Positions 12,485 through 24,460 of a DNA stretch of 64,000 nt are shown here, one piece after another (positions within the stretch are counted from its first letter, which is position 1; each line of letters begins with the position of its first letter). The stretch is from NCBI GenBank assembly GCA_037126765.1, contig JBBCBC010000022.1, positions 16,645,758 to 16,709,757 of the forward strand, in the 5' to 3' direction. The DNA comes from Stenogyne calaminthoides. Lineage: Eukaryota > Streptophyta > Magnoliopsida > Lamiales > Lamiaceae. Made by a program: the position numbers and the translations under genes. The notes under the pieces are model-generated. The model did not search any database and was not told where the DNA came from. It saw nothing but the letters and a program-made list of their open reading frames with translations.

Positions 12485-13109
12485 TTTATTATCACCATTC
12501 ATTTCTCTCACTACATTCAAATTTTACAGGGTTATTATTCTTTACTAATTTATTTTTCACGCCATTTTTTTCTTCAATTTTTCAGTTTTACACGTCTCTT
12601 TATGGTACTGAGTTTTTTCTCATAATTTACATCTTCTTTCATCCATTCATCATTATTCTTTGCACATATACATTATATTAAATATATATTTTATAATTTA
12701 TAATTTAAAATAAAAAATTAATGGAGATATCAAAAACTACGTCTATACTTTGATTAAAACTAATTAAATATTTTGAACATTTAATCTAAAATTATATAAA
12801 TACTATGTTCAATCTTATTTAATTCTCGGGATTACGTGCTAGTTAAAATATTGTTATGGAGGGAGGGTTTCAAGTTTGAGTGAGATCACCTGTTCCATCA
12901 TTGGTGTTCCACTTTATATTCCGTAATATGAATGGATGACACATGAAATAATAATGCAAAAACTTGTATGCAACATTGCATACAAGTGATATGTGCAAAT
13001 AACCTAAATTAGGGTGTTTTTTTTTATTTCTCGCGGATTAGGCCCATCCTATTTGGATCCGCGCTTTTTGTTTCTTCTTCCTCGCGATCTAGTTTTTTCT
13101 TTCGAGATC
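12485..13109. other. Non-coding AT-rich sequence
   Basis: I find no gene here. The 96-codon ORF starting at 12391 begins inside the LTR and is low-complexity. The stretch contains a perfect 26-bp palindrome at 12962-12987. Confidence 0.5.
12962..12987. repeat. Perfect 12-bp stem palindrome
   Basis: ACTTGTATGCAA and its exact reverse complement TTGCATACAAGT are separated by two bases (CA). A transcript would fold into a stable hairpin. The element it belongs to is unknown. No Helitron CTRR end follows within about 12 bp. Confidence 0.6.
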
Positions 13110-14925
13110 TACCAGATTTTTAGCCGATGAGGTGCTTAGACTTACTAGCACTCTCTTGACCATCTCCGATATGAAGATAACGAAAAGTTAACGAAATTAG
13201 ATATGTGTTTTTAATTAATTTGTAGGATTTGAATATATTAGTGTTGCTTCTGATTGTTTTATTGTTGTTGTATTGAATTTGATTGAATAAACCTTCTCTT
13301 CTCGCGCTTGTACTGTCTTTTGTTTATGTAGTAACACTCTTTTTTTCATAGGGTAACACTCTTTTGTTCATGTAGTAACATATCAAGTTGTTCTTTATAT
13401 ATGTAATTTTGGACTGATGATTTCTTTTCGCGCTTGTACCGGTTTTGTTCATGTGGTAAAACATTTTTCTTCATATGGTAACACTTTTTGTTCATTAGTA
13501 ACACTTGTTTTTTTTAGTAATATGTAACACTGTATATATGTCGCAATACTATGTGAATACTCATATGTTACCATATGAACAACAATGTGTTATATTATGT
13601 TTTAATACGTGTTATGTAACATATGAAGTTATTTCAATTTAACAATGTAGTAACACACAAAAACCTGGAAAAAAAATTAAAATTATATCCTTCAATAATT
13701 AGATATGTGTTTATAATTACCAAATTTTAGCCGACGAGGTTTACCAGCGCTCTCTTGATAGTCTCTAATATGAAGATAACGAAAAGTCGACGAAATTAGA
13801 TATGTGTTTTTAATTACTTAGTAGGTGAAAGTGTGTGTGCATGTATTTTTAGAGTGTTGTTGAAAATGTTATGCAATATGTAAAACATATGACAGCGGAA
13901 GTATTAAAAACGCAATACAAAGGATTTCAAAATTTTGTATAGTCTTAATTCAGAATATACGAACCTCATGGTTAAAAACATCACTATAACAAGTAGTGAG
14001 ATACACAAGAACCTCTTACAAGATCCTAAAAGATGTAGTGAAAAATCACACACCAAAAACAATCTATTCAATAAAGTAAATAGTGATCTTATTCAACCTA
14101 AAAATTTGATCTGATAAGATAAAATCAATACTAATGGGAATGATGGGATTCATTCGACCAGTACAAATAGACTAACATCGACCCTCACACTCGTAAAATT
14201 AAAACACTCTCGGTTTCACTCTTGATTGTGTCTCGGATGTTACTCTCTAAAGTTTGGAGTAGAGCAAATGGTAGTTCACTTTTTACAAACTTGTATCTCA
14301 ACAAATGCAGTGTATTTGTAGAACTAACGATCAACTGCATTGTCATATCCAATCGATTTGGATAGTCTTGAAACTATCCACCATCAACTACATGATCTTG
14401 GTGTAACCACCCATGATCTTTCTATTCTCACTCATCCACAATGCAACCGCCTGACAACAAAACCGAATTGTCATCAACCTGCAATATAGGAAACATAGAA
14501 AAACACATCTATTAAAATGGAGTCAGTGTTAGGAGAAAGAGCAAATTTATGATGTTGTGCAGAATGTTGTCCAACATATGAAACAACATCCGTGCAACAT
14601 CAACAATAGAATTTGAATAAATTACTATTGCTTGTAATATTTTTGTTGTTGTTGTTGTATGGAATTTGATTGAATAAACCTTCTCTTCTCACACTGTTCT
14701 TTAATCTGTAATTTGGGACTGATTTTTTTTTTCGTGCTTGTACTGGTTTTAGTTCATGTAGTAACACTCTTTTGTTCATCGGGTAACACTCTTTTGTTCA
14801 TGTAGTAACACATCAAGTTGTTCTTTAAATATGTAATATTGGACTGAGAATCTTTTCGCGCTTGTACTGGTTTTGTTCATGTGGTAACACATTTTTTTTC
14901 ATATGGTAACACTTTTTGTTCATGT
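13110..14925. repeat. Direct duplication of about 0.6 kb, second copy split by an LTR
   Basis: Unit 1 (about 13110-13714) and unit 2 (about 13715-13825 plus 14606-14925) share blocks in the same order: TTTAGCCGACGAGG, CTCTCTTGA, GATAACGAAAAGT, GAAATTAGATATGTG, then a run of GTAACAC and TTGTTCATGTGG motifs. The second copy is interrupted by an inverted solo C LTR and is cut off at about 14925, where family B sequence begins. Origin unknown; no coding frame. Confidence 0.65.
13826..14605 (-). mobile_element. Solo LTR, family C, inverted
   Basis: The sequence is the reverse complement of the C LTRs at 15753 and 24461: it starts TGAAAGTGTGTG and ends CATCAACA, 780 bp. The flanks are GTAGG (13821-13825) and ATAGA (14606-14610), which differ by two G/A transitions. 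They may be an eroded target duplication. The duplicated host unit reads on across it, which supports a simple insertion. Confidence 0.8.
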
Positions 14926-15752
14926 AAATTCATACTGGTTAGGCATCTTGGCCTGATTAGGTTCAGTAGGGACTGTCCCTGGTGAGATGGTCCAGGCTGA
15001 TACCTAGTCTGCTGATTGGACTGAGGTCTCTTCAGAAGAACTGGGTTCTTCTGTTGATTCACTTTTTCCCTGATCAGCTGTCCTTTTTCCCTTATCTGAT
15101 ACAAATTTAGCATAATTTGTATATTTTTTAGAAATCTTCTTTGATTCACTTTTTGAAGGTGAACTAGAACGGACATGTGAGGATCCATAAGGGCCTTCAA
15201 ATTCAATTCCCTTCTTATCAGTTGACTTGCAATAGTAGTTGTTCAAACATTGAGCAATTTTAGATGAGTTTGTGAAAACTTCTACTTTCTTTCGCAAACT
15301 GTCCTCAATAATTTTTAGACTCTCATGCAGTCGGAAGAGCTTATCAAACTTAGCTTGTAGGACTTTTAGATCATCAGTTTGTTTTAGATTGAGAGCCTGT
15401 TGTTCCTTAATCAGTTTACCCAGATCAAAAGTATTGACTTTCAGAAACTCCAGTCCTGTAGACATCTTCTGAACAGTCTCAACTGATTTCAGTTCAGCTG
15501 CTCTTCGTATAGCATTATCCTTTACAAGCCCAATGTTCTCATCCCTTAGCTTATCGTTCTCAGCTTCCACTGCAGAGAGATCATCAAGCAATTGCTCATT
15601 GCAGAGTTGCAGGACAATCTCTCCAGCAGGTGTGCTCAGCACAACAGGTGTGGAAGGAGAAAGCACAGAAGGTTTAGAGAGTACCTCAGATTGGTCAGCT
15701 TCTTTGGCCATGAGACAGATGTCATCATCAGAAGTTAATATTAGATCGTCGA
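14926..15752 (-). pseudogene. gag of Sirevirus B, C-terminal part
   Basis: On the minus strand an open frame (true part about 15752 down to 15004) encodes a gag tail with TSDDDICLMAKE, an acidic cluster typical just after the Sirevirus zinc knuckle. A long coiled-coil-like part follows, then a basic serine/lysine stretch. The upstream start of that ORF is LTR C sequence and not native. A frameshift near 15000 moves the frame, which then ends at the junction with unrelated repeat at about 14926. The N-terminal part of the same gag lies at 25178-26493, beyond the inserted C element; GTCGA/GTCAA marks the insertion. Confidence 0.78.
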
Positions 15753-16512
15753 TGTTGATGTTACACGGATGTTGTTCCAGATGTTGGGCAACACTCTGCA
15801 CAACATCATAAATCTACCCTTTCTCCTAATACTGACTCCGTTTTATTAGATGTGTTTTTCTATATTTCCTACATTGCAGGTTGAAGACAATTTTGGATAT
15901 TGTCAAGCGGTTGCACTGATGGATTAAGAATAGAAAGATCATGGGTGGTAACACCAGGATCATGGAGATAGTGGAAGAGAAGTTAAAGTCTTTCCACACC
16001 TAGTGGATAGGACAATGCAGTTGATCTGAATGCCTATAAATAGACTGTATTGGTCGACATTCAAGTTTAAGTTAAAGTGAAATCCCATTTGCTCTACTCC
16101 AAACTTAAGAGAGTAGCATCCGAGACACAACCTTGAGTGGAGTGTGAGGGTCGATCCTATGTCTATTTGTACTGGTCGAGTGTATACCAACATTTCCCAC
16201 CAGTTTTGATTTTGTCTTATTAGATCAAGTTTTAGGTTGAATAAGATCACTAGTTACTTGATTGAATAAATTGATTTTTGGTGTGTGGTTTTTCACTACA
16301 CCTTTTAGGATCTTGTATAAGGTTCGTGTGTATCTCACTACTTGTTATAGTGATGTTTTTTAACCATGAGGTTCGTATAGTCTGATTATAGACTATACAC
16401 AATTTTGGAAATTCTTTGCACTGCGTTTTTATACTTCCGCTGTCATATGTTGTTTTACATGTTGCACAACATTTTCAACAACACTCTGAAAATATACGCA
16501 CACACACTTTCA
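15753..16512 (+). repeat. 5' LTR of Sirevirus C
   Basis: The LTR is 760 bp, TGTTGATGTTAC to CACTTTCA. It matches the 3' LTR at 24461 closely; the 3' copy lacks about 25-35 bp after position 15850 and shows scattered transitions. A TATA box lies at 16035. Confidence 0.92.
16035..16042 (+). promoter_or_regulatory. TATA box of family C LTR
   Basis: TATAAATA lies in the context ATGCCTATAAATAGACTG. The 3' LTR has it at 24701-24708. Confidence 0.65.
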
Positions 16513-16514
16513 GT

Positions 16515-16527
16515 TGGCGCCAGAGCC
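16515..16527 (+). other. Primer binding site of C (variant)
   Basis: TGGCGCCAGAGCC begins two bases after the LTR. The usual initiator tRNA-Met site is TGGTATCAGAGCC, so three adjacent bases differ (TAT to CGC, all transitions). Either another tRNA primes this family or the site has changed. Confidence 0.6.
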
Positions 16528-16639
16528 ATAAACTTGATACACTAAGTTAAAGGTCCTGTGTTTAAAGTGTGTTTTTGTAATTGATTATCCACTGACTCCT
16601 TCTTTAAAACCTCCAATTTTTTATGGATCAAATTACCTA

Positions 16640-18436
16640 TACTGGAAACCTAAAATGTGCACGTGTATTAAGTCTATAGATGAGAGAGCATAGCGTAGTG
16701 TGTTGTCTAGTTGGAATCCACCAAAGACGGTTGATGATAAAGATGGAGAATCACAAGTCAAAAAGGAGATTGATTGGTCCAATGATGAATGCACATCAGC
16801 CAATTTCAATTCTAAAGCCCTTAATGCATTTTTTACTACTACTGATGTTTCTATGTTTAAACTGATATCTAACTGTGTTTCTTCTAAGGATGCATGGGAA
16901 ATATTGCAGGAACATTGTGAAGGATCAGAAAGTGTTCGAAGAACGAGACCCAGAATGTTGGGAACCAAGTTTGAAAACTTGAAGATGAAAGATGATGAGA
17001 ACATTTCATCATACAATGAAAGGATAAGTGAGATTGCTAATGAGTCACACTCACTTGGTGATCCAATTTCCAACACTCGGTTAGTTAATAAGATACTTAC
17101 AACTGTTCCTAAACGATTTGATGCTAAAATATGTGCAATAGAAAAGGCTAAGAACACTGATTTATTTAGTCAAAATGAGTAGATAAATATTTTGAAAACT
17201 TAATTAGATTAACTTAAATATGTTAGATGATGATAAACATGAGAAAGATAAAGACAAGAAAGTACTTGCTTTTAGAGGTGAAACTTCTGATAATGTTGGT
17301 GAACATCCTTATGTTACTGAAGTTGATCCTGATGATGATGTTTCTGATTTATGTGATGAAAATATTTCTGAATATTTTGCTCTTATCACTAAGCAATTCA
17401 AATCTTTTTTAAAAGGAAAGTTCAGAAGACCAAATGGTCAATTTCAATCAAAGGATAAGTTTAACCAAAATTCTTCTCCCTCTGATAAAAAGTTTGTTCC
17501 AAGTCAGTCTTCCAGTTTCAATCAACCTAGATAATTCAATAAGGATAACAAGTTCAAATATGATCCTGAGTACAAAAAAGAGGTTAAATGTGATGCATGT
17601 TCTGGATATGGTCATTATGCTAATGAATGTGCTAATATTATGCTTAGAAAGAAGATGAACTTTAATGATACATTAAGTGATGATTCTGATGATGAAACTG
17701 ATTCTGGTAAATATGAAATAAGTGCTATGTCTGCTAGAATAGTTTATGATGATACATTTGATGATGATCTCCATGATTATTGGTCTGAAGCAGATTCAGA
17801 TGTTCATACAACATCTGAAACAACATTCAGTCAATATAACTCTAAGATTAACTGTTTTGCTGGAACTATTCTGAATGCTGAAACATCAAAATCTGCTGAT
17901 TGTGACTTTGAATATCTGAAGTTTAAAACTGATTTAGAAACTCAAAAATAGGTGTTGAGTTCCTTATCTTTAGAAAATTCAGATTTGAAAGAGAATCTTT
18001 TAAAGCTTGAAGTTCTTTTAACTAGAAAAGATGTGGAAGTTTCTTCTTTGAAAGATGAACTCAAGTGCACTACTCTAAGTTTTAAAAAGTTTTCTACAAG
18101 CACTACTGAATTGAATGAGGCATTAATGATTGATAGATCTGATAATGCTGGACTTGGTTTTGTGAAACTTCTGAGAATACTCCTTTATCCAGTGAACCTA
18201 TTTCTTTTGTAAAAGCTAGAACCTCTTTGCCAAAACCTTTGAAAGGTAAACAAAATAAATCTGATGGTTTGTTTAAAGAGTATGTTTGTTTTTATTGTGC
18301 TGGAGTAGGTCATATTCGTCCATATTGTTCTAAGTTAAGAAGAGACTTAAAAGCTGGAACTGTTTTACCTGATAAAGTTGAACACCCTATAAAACAAGTT
18401 AACAACACCAAAAAGTTGATTCATAAGAACATGTAA
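16640..18436 (+). pseudogene. gag of Sirevirus C, broken
   Basis: Capsid and nucleocapsid protein of the element. The copia-type gag fold is recognisable from KSIDERA and VLSSWNPPK to DAWEILQEHCEG (16640-17182). A CCHC knuckle, CDACSGYGHYANEC, lies at 17589-17630, followed by an acidic serine/aspartate stretch and a second knuckle, CFYCAGVGHIRPYC, near 18285-18327. Breaks are an in-frame TAG in RA(stop)RSV, TAG 17180 with two further stops and a shift before 17220, TAA 17532, TAG 17949, and a frame change near 18190. Two knuckles in one gag are seen in several Sirevirus-type elements. Confidence 0.82.
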
Positions 18437-18456
18437 TGTAATTTTGTGTACACATT

Positions 18457-20956
18457 TTGAAAGCATGTGTTCCTGGATTTTGGTACTTTGATAGTGGTTG
18501 TTCTAGACACATGACTGGTCAAATTGACTATCTGCCTAATTATACATCCTGTGATGGTGGTCATGTTACATATGGTGGTGGTTCAAAAGGTAAAGTTGTT
18601 GGAAAAGGAATATTGAATATTCCTGGTTTTCCAAAGTTGACAAATGTGTCACATGTAAAAGGTTTACTTGCTATTCTGGTTAGTATTAGTCAGTTGTGTG
18701 ATGATGAATTCATGTTATGTGTTTGATAAAAATGATGATTGCTTAATGATTGGCAAAAGATCTGCTGATAATTGCTATTTGATTGGTTCAAATCATGCTT
18801 GTAAAAGTGCTAAAGCAGATGATATTATTTTGTGGCATCAAAAACTTGGTCATGCTAATTACAGAAGTATTCAGAAATTGGATAGACTAGGAGCTGCTGT
18901 TGGTTTACCTGATCTTAACTTTAAAAAAGGAAAAATCTGTGGACCATGCCAGAAAGGTAAGCAAGTAAGGACAACACATCAAATGTTGTCAGCATGTACA
19001 ACAAATAGGTGTTGTGAGTTGATTCATATGGATCTAATAATTCCTATGGAAACTGAAAGTTCAGGTGGAAAGTGGTACTCATATGTCCTTGTAGATGATT
19101 TTTCTAGATATACTTAGGTTATTTTTCTGAAAGAAAAATCAGATACCTTCTCTGAGTTGAAAATTCTTTATCATGGATAAGGTCTGAACATGGAAGTGAA
19201 TTTGAAAACAATTTGTTTATTAATTTATGTGAAAAGAAAGGTATTCTGCAAGAGTTTTCTTCACCTAAAACTCCTCATCAAAATGGAATTGATGAAAGAA
19301 AGAATAGAACTTTGAAAGAAATAGCAAGAGTTATGCTAACCTCAAAAAGTCTTTCTAAAAAAATTTGGCCAGAAGCTTTGAATACTGCTTGTCACATTGT
19401 GAATAAAGTCTATATTCGTTCTGGTAGTAATTGTACTACCTATGAGATTCTGAATAACAAGAAACCAAATTTGAAATACTTTCATGTGTTTGGTTGGGTT
19501 TGTTACATTTTGAATGATAGAGATCAGTTACACAAGTTTGATTATAAGAGTGATAAAGGATTTTTCTTAGGATATTCTAAGAATAGCAAGGCATATAGAA
19601 TCTATAACTTGAGAACTGACACAATGCAAGAATCTGTTAATGTGGTATTTGATGAACTTGCATGTCTTGCAGGTAAAAGTGCTGAAGATAATGTATCAGA
19701 TTTGATAGAAGTATCCAGTAATACTGATGACACTAAAGATAGTAAAAATATTGATCAGAATCAGAATGTTCCTTCAACATATGATGCAACATTACCCAAA
19801 AGTTCAAATACTGAAAATCTGTCACAAGATTCACAATATCCAAAACATTTGGTTCCCTCAACTAAGATAATGAAAAGTCATCCATCAGATCAGATCATTG
19901 TAGAAGCTACCACTGGTGTACAAACTAGAAGAAGAATGGGTATTCATATCAATAACCTTGTAAGATCAGTTTGCATGTCTTCCATATGCAATAAGGTAAC
20001 TTTTGAGTGTTATCATTCTGAAATTGAGCCTAAAAATGTGAAAGAAGCTCTGGATGATGAAAATTGGATAAATGTTATGCATGAAGAGCTTAGTCAATTT
20101 GAAAGAACTGATGTTTGGACACTTGTACCTAGACCTAATTCTGATATTAATGTCATAGGAACAAAGTGGATTTTCAAGAATAAAACTGAAGAATCTGGTA
20201 ATATTGTGAGAAATAAAGCTAGATTGGTTGCTCAATGTTATACTCAGATTGAAGGAATAGTCTTTGATGAAACATTTGGTCCTGTTGCTAGAATTGTATC
20301 TATTAGATTACTTCTTGCTATTGCATGTTTCATTAACATTAACCTGCATCAAATGGATGTTAAAGCTGCTTTCTTAAATGGTATTCTGGATGATGAAGCT
20401 TATGTTGAACAGCCTAAATATTTTGAAAATCAGGAATTTCCTGATCATGTTTGCTAGTTAAAGAAAGCTTTGTATGGTCTAAAACAAGCACCTAGAGCCT
20501 GGTATGGTAGACTTACTGATTTCTTACTAAAGTTTGGATTTTTGAGAGGTGAAGCTGATAGAACCTTGTTCATTAAAAATTCTTAGAATGATATCATGGT
20601 TGCTCAAATATATGTTGATGATATTGTATTTGGTTCAACATGTAATGATATGCTTGAGAGTTTTGTTAAAGAAATGACTTGTTCTTTTGAAATGTCCATG
20701 GTTGGAGAACTGAATTTCTTTTTAGGTCTTCAAATCAAATAAATGAAAGATGGTATTTTCTTTTCTCAAAACAAATATGCTAAAAATTTGGTGAAAAGTT
20801 TGGTCTTTAAACTGCTAAAACTATGATAACCCCTACGGGTTCAACTCAAAAGTTGAGTAAAGACTTGATTGGAAAAGATGTTGATCCTACTTTGTATAGA
20901 TCAATGATTGGAAGTATTTTGTACTTAACTTCTAGTAGGCCTGATATTATGTATAG
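18457..20956 (+). pseudogene. pol of Sirevirus C: protease, integrase, RT; RNase H lost
   Basis: Protease: FWYFDSGCSRHMTG (from 18477) keeps the catalytic DSG. A shift near 18700 leads to the pre-integrase zinc region WHQKLGHAN with CGPC (about 18832-18960) and the first catalytic Asp in LIHMDLI. After TAG near 19115 a deletion of roughly 45 bp removes the link to the second catalytic site, which here reads RSEHGSEF, so Asp has become Glu. The frame from 19213 to 20457 covers the integrase tail and the start of RT (MDVKAAFLNG). Stops follow at 20455 and 20584. YVDD is intact at 20611-20622. RT is cut at 20956 by an inverted B LTR, and RNase H is missing. Confidence 0.85.
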
Positions 20957-22394
20957 TGTAGGTCCCGAACGAGTTTCAGTGAGGGGTCAAGTCTAGAGGG
21001 GAGGGGTGAATAGACTTCAAAAACGTTTTAGTGGATCAGATGTGTTTGCACGTATGTCTGATCAGAGTGCGATGTGAATCAGTTTGGACTGATATCTGAC
21101 TTACTGATCTGGAAGATAAATCAGTTCGGCGTCTATCAACTTAACTGATGGTGCGGAAGATAAGTTAACCCGTGTAGAAAACCAGTTTTACTCAAATGAG
21201 ATTCTGACCAACAGTTAGGATCAGGTGACTAAAATGTCAAACTGATCAGATCAGTAGCTTGATGCTAATCTGATTTAGGTACTGAATATGCATGCAAATA
21301 ACAAGTTGTGTGCAGATGTGTACAGCAAGATTAAAGGCACACAAATTTATAGTGGTTCGGACAACTTGTCCTACGTCCACTCTTCCCTATCAGCAGGGGC
21401 ACCAACTTAACCAACTTGGACTTAAGTTTATTGTGTTAGTCCAACACAGTACAACCAACAGTTATTTAACGAGTTCACACTCAACCAATCCCAGAAATCT
21501 AATCTAGAAACCCTAGATAGAAATCTTGCTATAACAAACTTAACCTAACATTGTTTTGGTATAAGATTTGTTTTGTTCCAACTGGAATACTATCCTATAT
21601 TCTAAGTAGCCAAGAGCTAGAGGATAAGTATTCTGCTAAGAACTAAAGGATGAACACTTAAGAATAAATCTTGAATTTGTGTTCTTCGTGCGGAAATCTT
21701 GAGAGCTTTTGCTTGTATATAATTTTCGTTACCTTACTCTAAAGGTTTGATCCCTTATTTATAGGCACGAAATCGAACTAGCCGTTGAAGAGCAATTTAA
21801 ATTTTGGTCTATTTTAGGTAGGCTTGCAGGCTTGATTTGATGTGCGCAGAAAGGCCATGCCATCTTCGTGCAATATTATCCTTTCTAGCCGTTTGGCTTG
21901 ATACGCCATATCCTGCAATCTTCAGATCCGTACATACGTGTCTCTTTCTAAGTGGCTAAACAAGTACACTTATTCGGCGTCTTGGAAAAGCTTTGACTTA
22001 AGTATACTTCGAGTCTGAGAAACATCGTATGCTTTAAGGATATGAAGAAATACTCATTGTGGTTCTTTCTTGGCCTCTACTGATCTGTTGTCCATCAGAT
22101 CAGTAGTCTTGAGTCATCTGATAAGGTTGTCTTAGCTGCAACTTATCGACTCTGTTGATGTCTTCATAGAGTAGGTCTTCTGATGTGATTCAGGTCTTCC
22201 TTCTGATCTTCTCTTCTGATCTTGATCCTGATCTTCATATATTGAGTTCCCTCTCAATATGTGACCTAATCTAAATCATCAGTTGTCTACCATGTTCAGC
22301 TGGTTTCCTATCTATTCATCAGTCGACTAACAGGTTCGACTGGTCCTATTACAACTGTTTTGGAACTTCCATCAAAACTTCAAATTTCCCAACA
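20957..22394 (-). mobile_element. Inverted 3' LTR of a truncated B element inside C
   Basis: The sequence runs TGTAGGTCCC to TTCCCAACA, 1438 bp, the reverse complement of a family B LTR. Directly after it lies ATTTCCCCCTTTTTT, the minus-strand purine tract, and about 90 bp of B internal sequence to roughly 22485. It is therefore a truncated element and not a solo LTR. The flank before it is TATAG; no second TATAG is found at the right edge. The deletion also took the end of RT and RNase H of element C. Confidence 0.85.
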
Positions 22395-22485
22395 ATTTCC
22401 CCCTTTTTTATGGAACCAAAACTTAATCAGAAGGATGTTGAACATAAATAGAGCAGTAAAATAGGATATTCATGGACAAAGTGAT

Positions 22486-24063
22486 TTAGTTGAAGATTCG
22501 ATCAGCTCAGCTTTCTCCTGCTCATGCTGCTGCAGATGTTGCTGAATCATCTGATTCTGAGTAAGAAGTTGATCCTCAAGCTGAGGATACTGAGGAAGAG
22601 GAACCTGAAGAAGAAGAACCTGAAGAAAATGAACCTGAACAAGATGAGTCTGTTGAAGATCAAACTGATGATGTATTTGATGAACTCTTTGATGAGGTAA
22701 TGGAATCTGACTCTGACCCTGATGATAAGGAAGAGTATGATAGAAAGTCTGCTGTGGTTAAATTTTTGCTTAAAAGGAACATAATAGATGAAAGGATCAT
22801 TGAAGTTAATAACCTAATTGGTTTTCTAGAGAGTAGATCATTGTTGCATGCTCTTCAATATGCTAAACCGTATTTTGTTGGTTGGGTTGCTGAATTCTAT
22901 GCAAATTTGAAAAAGAGTTGTGGTAATAGGCAGTCTTCAAACTATGGAAAGATAAGATTCAGATACAATGTGGTAACAATCAATCATAGGCTTATCAATA
23001 TCCTTCTAAGGACTAGATAAACCGAGGAGGATAATGTTGAGCTGGATATTAAGGAAGTGATGTCTATCATCACTGGTGGAAGGTATTCTTAATGGACTTT
23101 ATAGTTTTTTGCTTCCAAATTAACCTCCTTGTATTCTGTGATGCATAAGCTTCTTGTTTCCAATTGGCTACCCTCTAAGAACTCTACTGTGTTAACCAAA
23201 GAGTAAGCCTTCTTGCTGTACAAAATTGTACACTTGAACAGATTTAACATAGGGCAGATCATATTTGAAAATATGATGACATATGCTGGTAAACACACAG
23301 AAGGAAGCATTCTTCCTTATCCATGTTTGATCTGTCAGTTCTTGGATAAGTTAGAATTTGAGAGACCACGGGGTGAAAAGATTAGTGGATTTGTTCCAAG
23401 TTTTGGAATATCTCATGTGCTGAAAACTGGAAACAGAATCGTGGATCTTTCTTTACCTGATCCTGAACCGCAAGCCAAAAATGTTGCCCATCATGTTGGC
23501 AACGTTCCTTATACAGTAACCAGAATATATGGTACACCCTCTGTTCATTTTACAAATTCTTTCATTTCTAATCAGATTACTTCCATCCAGCAGAACATAG
23601 ATGCTCTACTTAAACATCAAACCTTATGGAGAAACCTGATTTATACTCCAACAGGGGGAGGATCACCTGTTGATGGTCCTGAAGATGGTGGTGATGATGG
23701 AGCTGGTCCATCTGGCCATGCAGGTGAGAAGGATGATGCACCAGATGCTGGTGATAATGTTGAAGATGTCGTTGGGGATGATAATGGTGCAGATGCACAA
23801 GATGATCAGAATAATGATGCTGAAGACAGAGAGGTTGAGGATGCTGTACAAGATGCTGTTAATGAGGTTGTGGAGGATGCTGTGGAAGATGTACTCAATA
23901 CTGATGATGCTGCTGCTGAACAGATTCTACCTGATGAAGTTGAACCAGTCGATGATAGCCCTGATGACACTGATCATGAGCTGAAGAAGACTCCTAACAG
24001 GGAGAGTATGTCCCCAGAGAGTGTTGCTATCATTGATCAGCTATATGGAGTTGATAACTTGTG
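22486..24063 (+). pseudogene. Envelope-like ORF of Sirevirus C
   Basis: One frame runs through the whole stretch without a visible indel, but with stops at 22562, 23018, near 23092 and 23202. After a Glu/Pro-rich acidic start comes the block KPYFVGWVAEFYANL and INHRLINILL, then LLVSNWLPSKNS and HTEGSILPYPCLICQFLDK. This arrangement is that of the conserved domain found in envelope-like ORFs of plant Sireviruses and Athila-type elements, often labelled putative plant transposon protein. The C-terminus is a low-complexity Asp/Glu/Val tail ending TGA 24061. No signal peptide is visible; the 5' end is lost in the junction with the B fragment. Function unknown. Confidence 0.78.
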
Positions 24064-24446
24064 AACAAATTAACACAGGGGGAGTTTTTTATGTATGGGG
24101 AGCATTTGCAGATTATGGAGATGCAGCCATTCCAATGGCCCAGTCCTTCCCTATACTTCAATTTAAAAATTCCTTTCTGTATAGCAATCTTTTATTTACT
24201 GCTCTTTACTTTATGAACTCTGTTAATGAACAATTAGTTGATAGGTTTATATTTCTGTCATTTACTTTATGTTGGATACTTTGGCCTAAGTACACTGCTG
24301 ATGTACTTAGTGCTTGCGTTTGTGTTTGTTTTTAAATTATGATTTGGTTGAATAGTAGTTGTTCTCTGAATGGCTATTATTTGTTTCTTTCCTGACACAA
24401 GTTCGTATGTTGTTTTTAACATCAGGTGTGTTGTATTAGAAAGGCC

Positions 24447-24460
24447 AAATTGGGGGAGTT
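24447..24460 (+). other. Polypurine tract of C
   Basis: AAATTGGGGGAGTT lies directly before the 3' LTR of C, after GAAAGGCC. It is the plus-strand primer site. Confidence 0.78.

Noticed and set aside
12391..12681. A host gene for a 96-residue Phe/Ile-rich protein
   Set aside because: It starts inside an LTR, is low-complexity and AT-driven, and has no start context or neighbours.
23610..23851. Minus-strand His-rich and Ile-rich ORFs
   Set aside because: They are shadows of the Asp/Val/Glu-rich tail of the C envelope-like ORF.
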